In this document: positions 32,283-41,103 of the stretch, piece after piece
Layout of the letters: the number at the start of each line of letters is the position of its first letter
How positions within the stretch are numbered: the first letter of the stretch is position 1
Assembly (NCBI RefSeq): GCF_003268775.1
Contig: NZ_QLSU01000015.1
Span: forward strand, 124,001-188,000
DNA length: 64,000 nt
From: Paraburkholderia unamae
GTDB taxonomy: Bacteria; Pseudomonadota; Gammaproteobacteria; Burkholderiales; Burkholderiaceae
Reading direction: 5' to 3'
Notes under the pieces: generated by a model
The model's input: the letters and a program-made list of their open reading frames with translations, nothing else
Database searches by the model: none
Told to the model about the DNA's origin: nothing
Position numbers and translations under genes: made by a program

Positions 32283-32999
32283 TTAATCTCCGATACGTCC
32301 GTTCCCGTTACGCTGCGCGCTCGCGCGCCGCAGCGGCACCACCGTTTGCCACGCCGCGTCTGCGCGATCGAGCAGATCCGCGAAACGCGGTCCATCCAGA
32401 AGGCCCGCGCCGACGCGCAGCGTCGCGGGCACCTCATCCGCCCCCTCGGTCCACCACACGCTCGTGCCGGGCGCGATGCCTGCCGCGAGGGACTCGCCGA
32501 ACGGCGCCCCGCTATCCGGCGCACGGGCGCACTCCATGCGCCACGGCGCCGCCTGCGCATCTGCCCTCACCTGCTGCATGCCATTCAGCGCCACGAGGCT
32601 GGTGTCGAACGCTTCGAGCTGGAAATCCGCGGCAAGCGTGGAAAGCGCGAACTGGGCGGCCGTATCGAACCAGGCCTGCGCCACGTTCAGCCACGTGGCG
32701 AGCGCGTCGCCTTCGTACGCCATTGCGATCGTGAGCGGGAAATACCGCCCCACGCGATCCACACCCGGCATCAACACGCCCGCCCACGCGCTCGCACCGC
32801 ACAGACCCGGCGCAAGCACGAAATTCCACAGGGGCGCGTTCAGGTAGATCGGCAGCCACTGCGGACCGAAGCACGCGCGCGCGTGCAGCATGCCGGCTTG
32901 CAGGCTGCGATCCCAAGGATCGACGAACGCCGCGGGCAGGCGCCGCGTCACGAAATCGCCATGCGTGCGGACCTTGCCGAAAAAACCTGGCGCGCTCAT
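32283..32999 (-). CDS. tagF: T6SS-associated protein TagF
   Basis: A 238-aa protein of the TagF family: G-F-F-G-K-V-R-T-H-G-D-F-V at the N-terminus, W-L-P-I-Y-L-N-A-P-L-W-N-F, and G-V-L-M-P-G-V-D-R-V-G-R-Y-F-P-L. In Pseudomonas aeruginosa TagF represses T6SS post-translationally through Fha. Its ATG overlaps the tssM stop (ATGA). It is a stand-alone TagF; the PP2C phosphatase is a separate gene on the far side of the locus. Confidence 0.88.
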   Translation of the reverse strand: MSAPGFFGKVRTHGDFVTRRLPAAFVDPWDRSLQAGMLHARACFGPQWLPIYLNAPLWNFVLAPGLCGASAWAGVLMPGVDRVGRYFPLTIAMAYEGDALATWLNVAQAWFDTAAQFALSTLAADFQLEAFDTSLVALNGMQQVRADAQAAPWRMECARAPDSGAPFGESLAAGIAPGTSVWWTEGADEVPATLRVGAGLLDGPRFADLLDRADAAWQTVVPLRRASAQRNGNGRIGD

Positions 33000-35900
33000 A
33001 GATGATCCGGACACCGAAACTGGTCGAGCACGCCTCGCCGGAACGGGTTCGTCACACTGCTCGCGTCGAGTTCGAGGTCGACGCGACGACCGTCCGAAAC
33101 AAAGCTCATTCTGAACCGATCCGGCTGACCGGCCTGCTGAAGGTTCGCCGTGTCCATCAGATGCAGCAGCGCCCACGGTCCGTCCGCGTGTGGTGCGCTG
33201 CCGCCGCCGGGCGGCGTAAATTCGACATGGGTCTGGTTCGTGCCTTTGCCGCTTGGCCACTGGAAACCCATGCCCTCGGTAGCTCCTGGCTTCGCCACCC
33301 ACTGCTGGCCGTCGATGTCGAGCGTAAACTGCGTAAGCGACGGGTCGATCGCAACCGGCTTGACCGTAAAGCGCACCGACACATCGCGACCGCCCGCGCG
33401 GAACAGCGCGTCGCGTATTTGTGCCGCGCGCTGGAACTGCAACAGCACATCGTCTGGAATGCCAATCGATTCCGAGCCCTGGCGCCAGCGCCAGGTCGGT
33501 TCCGACATGTCGACGTAGTTCTGCAAGTTCTTCTGGAAGAAGTCGTCGATCAATCCGCCCGGCGCGAGCAGGCGGCCGAAGTCATCGGGCGTGGCATCGC
33601 GCGTCGAGGCGCGCACGAGCGGATAACGCCCATCCAGCGCCTGCTTGCAAAGTTGCCCGACATTGGCGAGCCACAGCGCGTTCAGCCGCGCGCGCTCGCC
33701 GCCCGCCATGAGTGCCGTCGCGCCCGTCGAGACGTCGCTTACGACCGCCGCAAGCGGCGCGGGCGCGCCCTGCGAGGCGAGCTTGAGCTTGCTGATCGCA
33801 TCGGCGGGCGGCGGCGGGAGGCCCTGGCGGCGCGCCGTGTCGGCGGCCTGAAGGTAGGTGGCCGCGTCCTTGAGCGCCGCAAGCTGCGTATCGAGCGGAG
33901 ATGGCCCCTGCGCGCCGGGCTTGCCGACGAGGTCGTGCAAGGGCTGAAAGTGCGCGTCAACCGGATTGACCTGCGCGGGCGCGGGCGCAGCGCCGCTGTC
34001 GTCGGGCTGATTGCCGAGCGCCGATTCGAGCCGCTTTTTCATCGCGTCGATCTTGCCGCCCAGCACCGCGCCGGCCTGCGCCGCGAGTGTGACATCGCCG
34101 ATGTTGCCGAGCGTGGTCTCCTGCGCGGCCGCGACCATCACCGCCCGCAGCGGCGAATCCGCGTTGCCCAACGCATAGGCCACGCGCGCGCCCTTGTCGA
34201 TACCGTCGAACGGCACGACGTCGATGTCGCCGAGCAACGCATCCCACTCGCGGATGTACTCGTCGTAGTAGAGCTGCGTCATCGCGCTCTTCACGTCCTC
34301 GGCGGCCTGCGGCGTGAGCACCTGCTCGTCGCGGCCGAGCACCCAGTTGTCGCGCGCGATGTCGAGCACGGCGGCGTCGCGCAGCGAGAGGAACTTGCGG
34401 TAGCCCGCACGCGTATAGGCCCCCGGCACGCCACGCGTGAGCGGCGCACCGCTCTTGCGCGCGAGCACGAGCGAGGCGTTCTGGCCGGCCGCACCCGCCA
34501 CGCTGAAGCCCGCCAGCTTTTCAGCGTCCAGATCGCGCTTGACCCGGTTGAACATGCGCTGCGCGAGCGGCATCCTGGCGAGATTCGTGCGCGCCTGCGC
34601 GACCAGGTCCTTGTCGAGCGGCAGCGACGGGTCGAAGAATGCCGGCTCGAACAGCGCGGCCAGATGCCCGTCGATATCGTTGCGCTGCGCATCGGTGGCG
34701 TCGCGCAGCGGTCCGCGCTGCCAGTCCACGTCCGCCCACAGGCGCACTGCGTCGGCATCGTAGTGGGTCGGGTCGCCGAGCATCAGGTAAGCGCGCAGCA
34801 CCTCGTACTGATAGTCCGGATTGTTCGCGTCGCCGCGCCGCAGCTCCTCTTCCATGCGGCGCACGACGAGCGGCAAGAGCGTTTGCCGCAACAGCCGCCG
34901 GTACGCCGACTGCGCCTCGACACCGAGCTTGTCGCCTTGCCACAGCCCGACCCTCGAAAGCCACGGCACGCTCGCATCGCGCTGCGCATAGCCGCCCGGC
35001 AGGTCGCGCGCCGCGTTCAGGAGCGGCAGCAGCGAGAGCGGATTGTCGCTCGCCTGAGCCCCCTGGGCGAGCTGCTGCAACGACTTCGCCTGCTGATCCA
35101 CGCGGCCGATATACGCAACGTTGCGCTGATAGCTGACGAAAAACGCCGCGAGCGCAAACACCGTTGCGAGCCCGATCACAGCGAGCGCGATGCGCTGCAT
35201 CCATGCCCGGCGCCGCTCGAGCCGGCGGTTCGTGCCCGCCAGGCCCTCCTCCTGGAAAATGACGTCGCGCAGGAGGCGCGTGATGAAATAGGCGCGCCCG
35301 GCCGCGGCATCGGGCAGCACGACCTGCGCCTGCAAACCGAGCGCGACGGCAACGGCGCTCATGACACGGTCGATCGGACGACCCTCTTGTGTGCCGCTCG
35401 TGAAATACACGCCGCGCAGCAACACTGGCTGCTCATAGCGCGACGAGCTGAACGCCTCGTTCAGGAATGTCTGGAGCACCCCCCGCAGTCCCGCGAACTG
35501 CTGTGGAAAGGCGTAGGCGAGCGCGCGCCGCCGCGTATCCGTTTCCTGCTGCATGCGACGGAGCACGCGCGCCTGCAAGCGCTTTTCGAGCGCGTCGAAC
35601 TGCTCGGGGAACTGCGCGAGCACGTCGCCGGGCTGGCCATTTTCGTCGAGTGCAAACGTCACGCCCCACACCTGCTCGCGCTCGTCGCGTCCAAGATCGT
35701 CGAAGAACTCGACGAATCCCGCCAGCAGGTCGCACATCGTCACGACCACGTAGACGGGAAAACGCGTGCCAAGCCGCTCGTACAGTTCCTTCAGCCGTTC
35801 GTGCACGGCATTGGCCTGCAATGCGCGCTGTGTATCCGACAATTGCAGCAAGTCGTGCACCGACAATGCGACGATCACGCCATTCAGGGGCCGGCGCGGC

Positions 35901-36547
35901 CGGTATTTGCGCAGCAACTGCAAGAAGCCGCTCCACGCGGCCTGATCGGCGGCGGCGAAGCTGTCCTGTGTGGTGAAGCGGCCTGCCGTGTCGAGCAGCA
36001 CGGCTTCGTCGGTGAACCACCAGTCGCAGTTGCGCGTGCCGCCCACCCCGCCCACCACGTTCTTGCCCAGTTGGGCGGAGAGGGGAAACTTCAGCCCCGA
36101 ATGCGTGAGCGCGGTGGTCTTGCCGGTGCCCGGCGCGCCGACGAACATGTACCACGGCAACTGGTACACGTACTGGCTGCCAAAACGCCCCTTCACGCGC
36201 GACTTGCGCAGGATCGCCATGGCCTCTTCGAAGCGTTGCCGCAGCGCGGCGACGTCCGCATCCGACTCCTGTTTGCCGGGCGCGGCCTGATCCGCGCCTT
36301 GCGTCACCACGCGCGTAAACGTGACATTGGCGAGCCGCGCGCGCAGCCAGCGCGCGAACCAGTACAGCGCCCACAGCAGAAGCAGGACGGCGACCACGAT
36401 CCAGCGGCTCGTGGCCGATTCGAGCGGCGCGCTGCCCGCCCAGGCGAAGAGCGGCCCCTCGATCCACACGATCAGCGCCAGCGCGATCACGCCAAGCAGC
36501 GACAGCACGATCCGGCGCTTGAGCCGGTTGACGAGCCTTTTGATCAT
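32996..36547 (-). CDS. tssM: T6SS membrane subunit TssM (IcmF family)
   Basis: A 1183-aa inner-membrane protein of usual size. Two membrane helices near residues 12-33 and 49-67 are followed by a cytoplasmic NTPase domain with Walker A G-A-P-G-T-G-K-T (137-144), a third helix near 450-470 (A-L-A-V-I-G-L-A-T-V-F-A), and a large periplasmic part with P-F-R-R-G-V-L-D-Q near the end. TssM with TssL forms the trans-envelope complex. It lies between tssL (40-base gap) and tagF. Confidence 0.95.
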   Translation of the reverse strand: MIKRLVNRLKRRIVLSLLGVIALALIVWIEGPLFAWAGSAPLESATSRWIVVAVLLLLWALYWFARWLRARLANVTFTRVVTQGADQAAPGKQESDADVAALRQRFEEAMAILRKSRVKGRFGSQYVYQLPWYMFVGAPGTGKTTALTHSGLKFPLSAQLGKNVVGGVGGTRNCDWWFTDEAVLLDTAGRFTTQDSFAAADQAAWSGFLQLLRKYRPRRPLNGVIVALSVHDLLQLSDTQRALQANAVHERLKELYERLGTRFPVYVVVTMCDLLAGFVEFFDDLGRDEREQVWGVTFALDENGQPGDVLAQFPEQFDALEKRLQARVLRRMQQETDTRRRALAYAFPQQFAGLRGVLQTFLNEAFSSSRYEQPVLLRGVYFTSGTQEGRPIDRVMSAVAVALGLQAQVVLPDAAAGRAYFITRLLRDVIFQEEGLAGTNRRLERRRAWMQRIALAVIGLATVFALAAFFVSYQRNVAYIGRVDQQAKSLQQLAQGAQASDNPLSLLPLLNAARDLPGGYAQRDASVPWLSRVGLWQGDKLGVEAQSAYRRLLRQTLLPLVVRRMEEELRRGDANNPDYQYEVLRAYLMLGDPTHYDADAVRLWADVDWQRGPLRDATDAQRNDIDGHLAALFEPAFFDPSLPLDKDLVAQARTNLARMPLAQRMFNRVKRDLDAEKLAGFSVAGAAGQNASLVLARKSGAPLTRGVPGAYTRAGYRKFLSLRDAAVLDIARDNWVLGRDEQVLTPQAAEDVKSAMTQLYYDEYIREWDALLGDIDVVPFDGIDKGARVAYALGNADSPLRAVMVAAAQETTLGNIGDVTLAAQAGAVLGGKIDAMKKRLESALGNQPDDSGAAPAPAQVNPVDAHFQPLHDLVGKPGAQGPSPLDTQLAALKDAATYLQAADTARRQGLPPPPADAISKLKLASQGAPAPLAAVVSDVSTGATALMAGGERARLNALWLANVGQLCKQALDGRYPLVRASTRDATPDDFGRLLAPGGLIDDFFQKNLQNYVDMSEPTWRWRQGSESIGIPDDVLLQFQRAAQIRDALFRAGGRDVSVRFTVKPVAIDPSLTQFTLDIDGQQWVAKPGATEGMGFQWPSGKGTNQTHVEFTPPGGGSAPHADGPWALLHLMDTANLQQAGQPDRFRMSFVSDGRRVDLELDASSVTNPFRRGVLDQFRCPDHL

Positions 36548-36587
36548 GGCCGAGCCCCTCGTTCTGTTCCGATCGGTGCGGTCGTCA

Positions 36588-37877
36588 TCACGATGCGGCT
36601 CCCGGCGCGAGAATCTCGACCTCCACGCGGCGATTGCGCGCCCGGTTGGCCGCCGAATCGTTCGGCGCCACCGGTTCGGTGTCGCCGCGACCCTCCGCGC
36701 TGAAGCGCGCGGGCATGCCCGTGCGGGCGGCGAGCAGGTCCTTCACCGTTTGCGCGCGCGCCTGCGAGAGGTGCCAGTTCGACGGGAAGCGCGCCGACAT
36801 GAGCCGTTGATTGTCGGTATGCCCCGTCACGACCACGTTGCCTGTCACGGACTTCAGTGCGTCGCCAATGCGCTGCATGAGCGGCAGGTAGGTCGATGCA
36901 AGCTCGGCGCTGCCCGAAGCGAAGAGTCCGTCGCCGTTGATCGTGACGATCGTGCGGTCCGGCTTCTCGGTCACGGTCACGAGACCCTGGGCGATCTCGG
37001 GCGCGAGGAACTGCGAGAGCCTGGGCGCAAGCTTCGGCGCGGCCTCGATCTTCGCCGCGAGCACCGGCGGGGGCGCGACACGAACACCATGCAGCGCCTC
37101 GAACACCGCATCGGATGCATCGTTCAGCCGGAACGCGAGCACGAGATGGACGACCACGAGCAGCACGCATGCCACGGCCGCCGCGACCCATAGCGGCACG
37201 AGTTGCAGGAGCGGCTTGCGTTCGGACTTCACGGGCTGCCATTGCGGCGAGAGGTCGCGCTCGGCTGCGCCGCGCTGCGCGCGGATCATCTGTTCAAGCC
37301 GTTCGCGCACCGCGTCGAGCTGCGTGCGCCCGCCGTCGATGAGCCGGTAGCGCCCTTCGAAACCGAGGCCCAGCATCACGTACATCAGTTCGAGCACGTC
37401 GATGTTCGCGGCCGGATTCTGTGCGAGACGCTGCAAGATCAGGAAGAAGCGCTCGCCGCCCGACGCCTCGTTGTGGAAGGTCACGAGCAGGCTGTGGCTC
37501 GCCCACGCACCGGCCCCCCACGGCGTGCTCGCGATCGCTTCGTCGAGGAACGTGCAGAGGCAGTAGCGCGAAGCGCCAAGTTTCTCGTCGTCGTAGCCGC
37601 TTGCGCGACCCTGTGTCTCGAAGACGCGGATCATCTGAATAAGTTGCGTGCGCAACTGCTCGAGATCCGGGTGAGTCGGCAGGTGGCGCAGCGGCAGCGC
37701 GAGATCGATGAGCGGATTGGCGGCACGCAAAAGCGGATTGAGGCCGCCCGCGCCGGCCGGAATGGGCGCGACCGCCGACGCCGCAGCCACAAAGGCGGCG
37801 CGAGCGCCGCCAGGCGTCGGGATCAGTATCGTGGCGCCGGGATCTTCACCGGCGCCACGCGATTCATCTTGGACCAC
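36588..37877 (-). CDS. tssL: T6SS membrane subunit TssL with C-terminal OmpA domain
   Basis: A 429-aa protein. The GTG at 37877 is chosen because AGGAGG stands eight bases upstream. The DotU domain (about 60-250: F-L-D-E-A-I-A-S-T-P-W-G, F-H-N-E-A-S-G-G-E-R-F-F) precedes one membrane helix (L-V-P-L-W-V-A-A-A-V-A-C) and a periplasmic OmpA domain (V-V-V-T-G-H-T-D-N-Q, L-S-Q-A-R-A-Q-T-V). This is the extended form that binds peptidoglycan itself. It follows tssK by 44 bases. Confidence 0.93.
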   Translation of the reverse strand: MVQDESRGAGEDPGATILIPTPGGARAAFVAAASAVAPIPAGAGGLNPLLRAANPLIDLALPLRHLPTHPDLEQLRTQLIQMIRVFETQGRASGYDDEKLGASRYCLCTFLDEAIASTPWGAGAWASHSLLVTFHNEASGGERFFLILQRLAQNPAANIDVLELMYVMLGLGFEGRYRLIDGGRTQLDAVRERLEQMIRAQRGAAERDLSPQWQPVKSERKPLLQLVPLWVAAAVACVLLVVVHLVLAFRLNDASDAVFEALHGVRVAPPPVLAAKIEAAPKLAPRLSQFLAPEIAQGLVTVTEKPDRTIVTINGDGLFASGSAELASTYLPLMQRIGDALKSVTGNVVVTGHTDNQRLMSARFPSNWHLSQARAQTVKDLLAARTGMPARFSAEGRGDTEPVAPNDSAANRARNRRVEVEILAPGAAS

Positions 37878-37921
37878 GATGCACGTCCTCCTCAATCGGT
37901 GGCGTGGCCGCGCGCGAGGCG

Positions 37922-39256
37922 TCAGCGGCGGATCGCCCAGAATTCCATCGCGAGGCCCGGAAACTCGCCCGCGACGTGCAGCGCCATGCCCGCCGACGTC
38001 GCGAACTGCTTCCACAGTTCGTTGCCGCGATCGAGTTCGAAATAGGTGAAGCCCGCGTGAAACGGCAACTGGCGCGGCGCCACGGGCAGCACCCGCAAGC
38101 CGATGCCCGGCAGTTGCAGGTTCACGAGGTCGCGGATGCGCTCGATGGGTCCGATCTTCACCTGAGGCGCGAAACCGGAAAGGATCGCTTCGGCGGGCAT
38201 CTGCGCGCGCACGGCAAGCACGAACGTCGCCGCCGCGAAAAGGTTCTTGTCGGGCACGAGCGCGACACGCAGGCCGAACTTGCGTTCCTCGAGCGGGATC
38301 GGCACCGCATGCGGGTCCATCACCATGCTCAGCGATGCGCGCAGGTCGTCGATCACGGGCGCGAATGTCTCCTTCAGGCGATCGTGGCGGTAGACGGGAT
38401 AAGCGGGCGGCCGCTTGGTCTTCTGGCTAAAGGTGGCGAGTTCGCCCGCCAGTTGCACGACCACGCGATACAGCGCCTCGGGGTGGAGCCCTGTGATCGT
38501 CGAGAGATGCGCGGCAAGCGGTTCGTTGCGGTTGATGATTTCGAGCAACAGAAAGTCGGCCACTTCCGCGACGCCTGTCACGCCTGGCTGCACGAGGCGT
38601 GCCGCAAGCGCTTCGCCGCGCTGATGCAGCAGGCCCACGAGGTCGTCGGCGAACGCGCCGAGGCGCCGCGCCACGCGGTAGTCGAGGCACGGCGGGCTGT
38701 AGTCGGCTTCGAGCGTGATGCGGTTGTCGGGCTGGCGCTCGATCACGCGCGCCACGCCAAGCGTCGTATAGGCGTTCAGCACATCGGGCTCGAGCGCGAG
38801 GCGCACGCGCAGCTTGCCGATCTGCACGAGCGCCGGAATCGTGTTGGCGTCGTTGCTGTCGGCAACATCGATCTCCGTCCTGCGGTGACGGGCGAAGTTT
38901 TCCTCTGTCTCGCCATTCGCGGTTTCCGGCACACCGGGCCGGCGCACGGGCAGCGCGAGCGTCACGAGCTGGCCGCGTACGCCTTCCGGGATGTCCAGCG
39001 GTTCGGGCAGGTCATCGTCGGCGGGCAGGTTGAAGGGCGTACCGTCGGCGAAGACGCCCGAGCACGAGAGCAGCGCGAGCTTGCCTAGCTTGAGCGCCTG
39101 CTCGTCGATGTCGAGCGACGCGAAGCCCCACGCACACGGACGCAGGCCGCCCGCGCGGATTTCGAGCTGCGTTTGCAGATAGCGGTCATGTTGCTGCAAG
39201 TGCTGCGGTTGCAGGAACATACCCTCCGACCAGATGACTTTGCTGTTCCAGGACAC
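37922..39256 (-). CDS. tssK: T6SS baseplate subunit TssK
   Basis: A 444-aa protein, the family's normal length. GTG start at 39256 gives the conserved N-terminus S-W-N-S-K-V-I-W-S-E-G-M-F-L-Q-P-Q-H. TssK links the baseplate to TssL and TssM. It starts 22 bases after the end of fha; that gap leaves no room for tssJ, which normally lies here in HSI-I-type loci. Confidence 0.95.
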   Translation of the reverse strand: MSWNSKVIWSEGMFLQPQHLQQHDRYLQTQLEIRAGGLRPCAWGFASLDIDEQALKLGKLALLSCSGVFADGTPFNLPADDDLPEPLDIPEGVRGQLVTLALPVRRPGVPETANGETEENFARHRRTEIDVADSNDANTIPALVQIGKLRVRLALEPDVLNAYTTLGVARVIERQPDNRITLEADYSPPCLDYRVARRLGAFADDLVGLLHQRGEALAARLVQPGVTGVAEVADFLLLEIINRNEPLAAHLSTITGLHPEALYRVVVQLAGELATFSQKTKRPPAYPVYRHDRLKETFAPVIDDLRASLSMVMDPHAVPIPLEERKFGLRVALVPDKNLFAAATFVLAVRAQMPAEAILSGFAPQVKIGPIERIRDLVNLQLPGIGLRVLPVAPRQLPFHAGFTYFELDRGNELWKQFATSAGMALHVAGEFPGLAMEFWAIRR

Positions 39257-39278
39257 GTTATTCCCGTATTCGTATGGG

Positions 39279-41087
39279 TCAGGTGGGATCCTTCTTCGAC
39301 TTGGACGCCGCATCGCGCGCACGATGCATCGCTTCAACCTGCGCTTCGTAGGCCTCGTTGAACGCCTGGCCGAAGAGTTTCTGGAAATCCTCCTCGGCTT
39401 CGCGAACGATGCCCGCGCGCATTTCGACGAACCGGTCCCACAGCTTCGCCTTGCGGTTCGACAGCACGCGGTCCAGCACTCCCTGCTCGGCAAGCTGCGC
39501 TTCGAGCACGGCCGGATCGAAGCGCGCGAGCACCTGGGCGAGCGCCGCGCGCATGCCCACGAGCACGGCGAGTTCATGCGACTCGATGTCGACGAACGCG
39601 CGCGCAACCGCTTCGTCCGGCGGCAGGTAGCCGCTCGTGCGGCCCGTTAGCATCTGGGCGAGCGCACTGTCGACATCGGGGAAGAACTTCAGCGGGTTGT
39701 TGTCGCGCTCGACGATCACCGTCGTGCCGAGCCGCGCCTCGCGTTTGGTCATCGAACGCGCGCGCAGCACCGACATCGTGCCGCGCAGCGACTCGCGCAG
39801 CATCATGCCGGCGAGGCGCGCGAAATCGGCGGCGGGCAGGTTCGGCGTGCGCGCAGGATCGAGGCCCAGGCCCTCGTAGAGCGCGGCGAGCACGCCTTCA
39901 TCGATCCCGGACGCAAGCGGTCGGCCCTGGGACGACGGTTGAGGCGATGTGGCCGGCGCGGGCGGTTGCGCCGGGCTTTGGGCTGGTGCTTCGCGTGCGG
40001 CGGGGCTGGAAGCCGGGGCGCGATCCGGCTCGTCTTCGAGTGCCCGCTTGCCGAACACGTCGGCGGCTTCAGGCGGACCCGAGTCCAGCTTCACGCGTGC
40101 TTGCGCAGGCGCCGCGCTCGGGACCACCGGTACAACCGGAGAGAACAGATCGTCGAACGGCGTAGCCCCACCAGGGACCGGATCGCCCAGCAGCCCCGCC
40201 GGCAAGCCAGTGGGCCCGCCAGGCGCCGGGGCCGCAGCGCTCGTGAACGGCGCGGCGAACGGATCGAGCGGCGGCGCGGCCGCTGGCGTCACCGGTGCAG
40301 CAATACGCGCATGCACGACCGAAGGCAACGCGGCCTGGCCAGTCGGCGAGAATGGCCCTGGCGTTTGCGCGGTGCCGCCCGACGACTCCCACTGCGCCAG
40401 CGCATCGGCCAGCGGATCGTAGTCGGCGGGAATACAGCTGGCCGCGTGCGCCGAAGCCGGCGATGCAGTCAGCGTAGGCGGCGCGAATGCCTGCAACTCG
40501 GGCGAAACATGATCGCTCTCCGACCCCGCGAAGCCGGGCCTCGCCGCAATGCGCTCGCTCGCGCCGAAGCTCGCCTGGCCGAGCGCGTCGAGTCCGCCCA
40601 TGCCGGCCGCACCAAGAGGGCTACCGGGCAGGCCCGCGTCCGGCGCGCTTTGCGCCGCGCCGCCGAGCACCTGTGCCGTGGCGAGCGGATCGTGCCCGAA
40701 CGGCCGCGCGTCGCCCGACATGCCGCCTTCGACGAGCGCCACTTCAATGAGGTACGCGCCAATCATCAACTGGTCGCCATGCGTGAGCCGCGCTTCACGG
40801 GTGCCCCCCAACGCACGCCGGTTCAACACACTGGGATTCGCACCAAGATCGCACAACAGATAGTCGCCGCCGCGGCATTCCACGCGCGCGTGGACGCGCG
40901 AAATCGCGCGCTGCTGGTCGGGCAGCACGAGTGTGCAGGTGGTCGCGCGGCCGATCGTGCCGCCGTCCGGGCCAAAGCGCACCGTGATCGGCTCGGCAAG
41001 CGGCTCGTCGTTGTACTTCGCCACGCTTAGCGTGAGCAGCGGATTCGTGATTTGCATCCCCGTACCCTGGTTGCCGTATTGGCTCAT
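39279..41087 (-). CDS. tagH: T6SS FHA-domain protein TagH/Fha
   Basis: A 602-aa protein. The start at 41087 has AGAGGG ten bases upstream; a GTG at 41096 is possible. The FHA domain fills residues 15-110 (G-G-T-I-G-R-A-T-T-C, I-S-R-V-H-A-R-V, L-G-A-N-P-S-V-L-N). A Pro/Ala-rich linker of about 250 residues leads to the conserved type VI C-terminal domain (F-A-R-L-A-G-M-M-L-R-E-S-L-R-G). Fha is a phospho-threonine reader in T6SS activation. The matching kinase PpkA is not in the window. Confidence 0.93.
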   Translation of the reverse strand: MSQYGNQGTGMQITNPLLTLSVAKYNDEPLAEPITVRFGPDGGTIGRATTCTLVLPDQQRAISRVHARVECRGGDYLLCDLGANPSVLNRRALGGTREARLTHGDQLMIGAYLIEVALVEGGMSGDARPFGHDPLATAQVLGGAAQSAPDAGLPGSPLGAAGMGGLDALGQASFGASERIAARPGFAGSESDHVSPELQAFAPPTLTASPASAHAASCIPADYDPLADALAQWESSGGTAQTPGPFSPTGQAALPSVVHARIAAPVTPAAAPPLDPFAAPFTSAAAPAPGGPTGLPAGLLGDPVPGGATPFDDLFSPVVPVVPSAAPAQARVKLDSGPPEAADVFGKRALEDEPDRAPASSPAAREAPAQSPAQPPAPATSPQPSSQGRPLASGIDEGVLAALYEGLGLDPARTPNLPAADFARLAGMMLRESLRGTMSVLRARSMTKREARLGTTVIVERDNNPLKFFPDVDSALAQMLTGRTSGYLPPDEAVARAFVDIESHELAVLVGMRAALAQVLARFDPAVLEAQLAEQGVLDRVLSNRKAKLWDRFVEMRAGIVREAEEDFQKLFGQAFNEAYEAQVEAMHRARDAASKSKKDPT

Positions 41088-41103
41088 TGGCGCCACGCCC
41101 TCT

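Noticed and set aside
33002..36703. A 1233-codon open frame on the plus strand opposite tssM and its upstream neighbour
   Set aside because: Arg/His/Gln-rich product typical of the antisense of GC-rich genes, and the minus strand encodes an intact TssM.
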